NCBI RefSeq assembly: GCF_007004665.1
Contig: NZ_ML660052.1
Coordinates: 186,001 to 250,000 of the forward strand
Reading direction: 5' to 3'
DNA: 64,000 nt
From: Denitrobaculum tricleocarpae
GTDB lineage: Bacteria > Pseudomonadota > Alphaproteobacteria > Kiloniellales > Kiloniellaceae
Shown: positions 62,683 to 64,000 of the stretch, piece after piece
Position numbering within the stretch: position 1 is the stretch's first letter
How the letters are laid out: each line of letters begins with the position of its first letter
Made by a program: the position numbers and the translations under genes
Notes under the pieces: model-generated
Told to the model about the DNA's origin: nothing
Seen by the model: the letters and a program-made list of their open reading frames with translations, nothing else
Databases searched by the model: none

Positions 62683-62792
62683 CTACCAGCGTCCTCCTCT
62701 CCCATGAGCAAGGGCTGTGGTGTTTTTCCTTGGACCTGCCATGCAGCATCCGGTGTCATGGCGTCTGCATTCCAGCACGGCGCCTACTTCCT

Positions 62793-62820
62793 ATTTGGGA
62801 GGTTTTTCCTCATGATCAAG
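62793..62820 (-). promoter_or_regulatory. Possible sigma-32 promoter of hsp20
   Basis: On the minus strand CTTGAT and CCAAAT are separated by 16 bases, upstream of hsp20. The -35 fits alphaproteobacterial RpoH promoters (CTTGAA); the -10 fits only partly. Confidence 0.3.
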
Positions 62821-63070
62821 CTCTGTTACTGCGGATACGCTGGCAGGTTGCCGCCGGCGCCGGCGTGAGAGATATTTCAGTTGTGTTCCTGCAATCTAAG
62901 GATTGCGGAAATTATCCCCAGTTTGGGTGCGGAATTGCTTCAATCAGAAACTATCTTTTGTTGTCATGACCTTAGCGGTCTTCAAGCTAAATTATAGTTA
63001 CTGAAACCTTTCGATTAACGCTTTGTTAACCCCAGATAAGGTAGGTTAAGTGATCGAACATACTACATCT

Positions 63071-63091
63071 TGTGGATAAGGCTGTGGATAA
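63071..63091 (-). other. Two DnaA-box sequences
   Basis: TGTGGATAA occurs at 63071-63079 and 63083-63091 (TTATCCACA on the minus strand, the consensus DnaA box), 12 bases apart in the same orientation, next to AT-rich DNA (63000-63060). They lie in the sparse 900-base region 62683-63582. The flanking genes are not those of a known alphaproteobacterial oriC. Confidence 0.4.
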
Positions 63092-63092
63092 G

Positions 63093-63275
63093 ATGCTAAA
63101 GAATAAATTTAATCAATCTCTTAGTCCCTATCTCAATCGACCCCTGCGCAGCCTTCACGAGGTCCTTGGTAACCGACTTGAAACTCAGCCGGCGGGCCGA
63201 GACGAGCCCAGTGTGAATTGCACGCGGGGCGATCTCCGGAAACAGCCGGAAAACGCGCAAGACTCAGCTGTTTAG
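63093..63275 (+). CDS. Candidate small hypothetical protein
   Basis: A 60-residue frame from ATG 63093 begins MLKNKFNQSLSPYLNRPLRS and is hydrophilic. It has no clear ribosome site, and the DnaA-like boxes lie directly before it. I do not recognise it. The following stretch 63276-63582 shows no supported gene on either strand. Confidence 0.3.
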   Translation: MLKNKFNQSLSPYLNRPLRSLHEVLGNRLETQPAGRDEPSVNCTRGDLRKQPENAQDSAV

Positions 63276-63582
63276 ATAGCGGACGATTTTACGTTGTCGG
63301 CGCTATCGCCGGTCTGAGTTTTGGCAGTTGCATGCCCCGCATTGATCGCGTTTCGATCTGCCAGACCCCGAAACATCAGTGCTTTAGCCCGAAGTTTCGA
63401 TTGCTCCCCGCGTTGTGGTCTCACGCCATCATCATAAGCACCAATACAGATGAGAGGACTCAGCCCCCTGAGGCGCGGCCCCGGGAGACGACTGGCGTTT
63501 AACCTCCGCCGATGGGGTTGCCTGTGCTTTGACGGGTTCGATAAGGGTTGTCGCGTCTGATGAGGCAAGTTAGGACATGCTT

Positions 63583-64000
63583 ATGCGCGGCTCTCTATCT
63601 TCCCTGAAACGATTTTTTTCCGGCACCAGTGCCTCTTCCCGAGGTGGCTTTCGGGTTCCTGAGGGGCAGCGGGTTTACGCGATCGGTGACATTCACGGCC
63701 GTGCCGACTTGCTCACCGAGCTTCACAGTCAAATCCTCGACGACCATCAGGCTGCCGGAGGGCGCAACTCAGCGGTGGCCGTTTACCTGGGCGACTACAT
63801 TGATCGTGGCACGGAAAGCCGGAAGGTCATAGACCTGCTGCTTGACGAACCCTTAGCAGGCCTGGAGTCGGTGCACCTCAAGGGTAACCATGAGGAGGCG
63901 ATGCTCAGATTTCTCGAGCATCCTGCAATCGGCCCGCAGTGGTTCGGCTTTGGCGGAGAGGCCACGGTCATGAGTTACGGTGCTAAAGCGCCAAGGTCTC
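63583..64000 (+). CDS. PPP-family metallophosphatase (C-terminus cut by window edge)
   Basis: The frame is open to the right edge for 139 codons. The three metal-binding motifs of calcineurin-like PPP phosphatases are in order: GDIHGRAD, GDYIDRG and GNHEEAM. The closest types are bacterial serine/threonine phosphatases and diadenosine tetraphosphatases; the sequence here does not decide between them. The ATG at 63583 has TTAGGAC about eight bases upstream; an ATG at 63577 is too close to that site. Confidence 0.9.
   Translation, partial: MRGSLSSLKRFFSGTSASSRGGFRVPEGQRVYAIGDIHGRADLLTELHSQILDDHQAAGGRNSAVAVYLGDYIDRGTESRKVIDLLLDEPLAGLESVHLKGNHEEAMLRFLEHPAIGPQWFGFGGEATVMSYGAKAPRS

Noticed and set aside
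63272-63568. 98-codon minus-strand frame
   Set aside because: It has no ribosome site and no family pattern, and its composition is like random frames in GC-rich DNA.
62683-63582. Chromosomal origin of replication
   Set aside because: Only two DnaA boxes are present and the neighbours (hsp20, a metallophosphatase) are not those of known alphaproteobacterial origins.
63276-63582. Structured RNA such as 6S RNA or tmRNA before the metallophosphatase
   Set aside because: I could not match any conserved sequence blocks of these RNAs; some local GC-rich pairing alone is not enough.

Overview
The window reads as a chromosomal segment of a high-GC, Gram-negative alphaproteobacterium, probably of the Rhodospirillales in the broad sense. 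The evidence is the lptC-lptA-lptB-rpoN-hpf-ptsN order, an Hsp20/DUF1150 pair, an NDUFA9-like reductase, the thrS-infC-rpmI-rplT-pheS-pheT order, and PEP-CTERM surface proteins. The species is not identified. No prophage, CRISPR array, rRNA operon or complete insertion sequence is visible.

Layout. 1-5536: a leftward four-gene cassette of unknown function (coiled-coil protein, unknown protein, AAA+ ATPase, DUF6638-like protein cut by the window edge). 5816-7352: a two-hairpin repeat, a sulfotransferase and a MITE-like element, followed by a LysR regulator divergent from dabB-dabA, a bicarbonate/CO2 uptake system (7349-12359). 12567-14801: tRNA-Ser, a small membrane protein and the FetAB exporter. 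15101-21148: a broken PEP-CTERM gene, lepA, a BLUF photoreceptor, a spondin-domain PEP-CTERM protein, a second copy of the two-hairpin repeat and a beta-propeller-like protein. 21266-28748: the leftward translation block thrS-infC-rpmI-rplT-pheS-pheT, with infC starting at ATA and an 80-bp tandem hairpin repeat behind thrS. 28996-36401: mixed genes, including a dead CdiI-type immunity gene, a urea-carboxylase-associated protein, a glycosyltransferase, an ABHD10-like hydrolase, a reductase, a TPR protein, a nitroreductase and a GST. 36630-42782: gltD-gltB. 43460-46214: uppP, an NDUFA9-like gene and ribonuclease D. 46378-53132: kdsD-lptC-lptA-lptB-rpoN-hpf-ptsN. 53259-61823: a sugar ABC transporter operon with three Gfo/Idh/MocA dehydrogenases under a divergent GntR regulator. 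61907-64000: hsp20-DUF1150, a sparse region, and a metallophosphatase cut by the right edge.

How the genes work together. kdsD, the lpt genes and uppP serve LPS and envelope assembly. rpoN, hpf and ptsN tie nitrogen/PTS signalling to ribosome hibernation, and gltBD assimilates ammonium. dabAB supplies inorganic carbon. The 53-61 kb operon imports a sugar-like compound and oxidises it.

The most unusual material is the four-gene AAA+ cassette at the left edge and a set of palindromic repeats that sit on or just after stop codons. One repeat type consists of two hairpins whose copies differ by compensatory base changes. Other curiosities are the ATA start of infC, the CdiI pseudogene, a frameshifted PEP-CTERM gene and a MITE inserted at the lysR stop codon.
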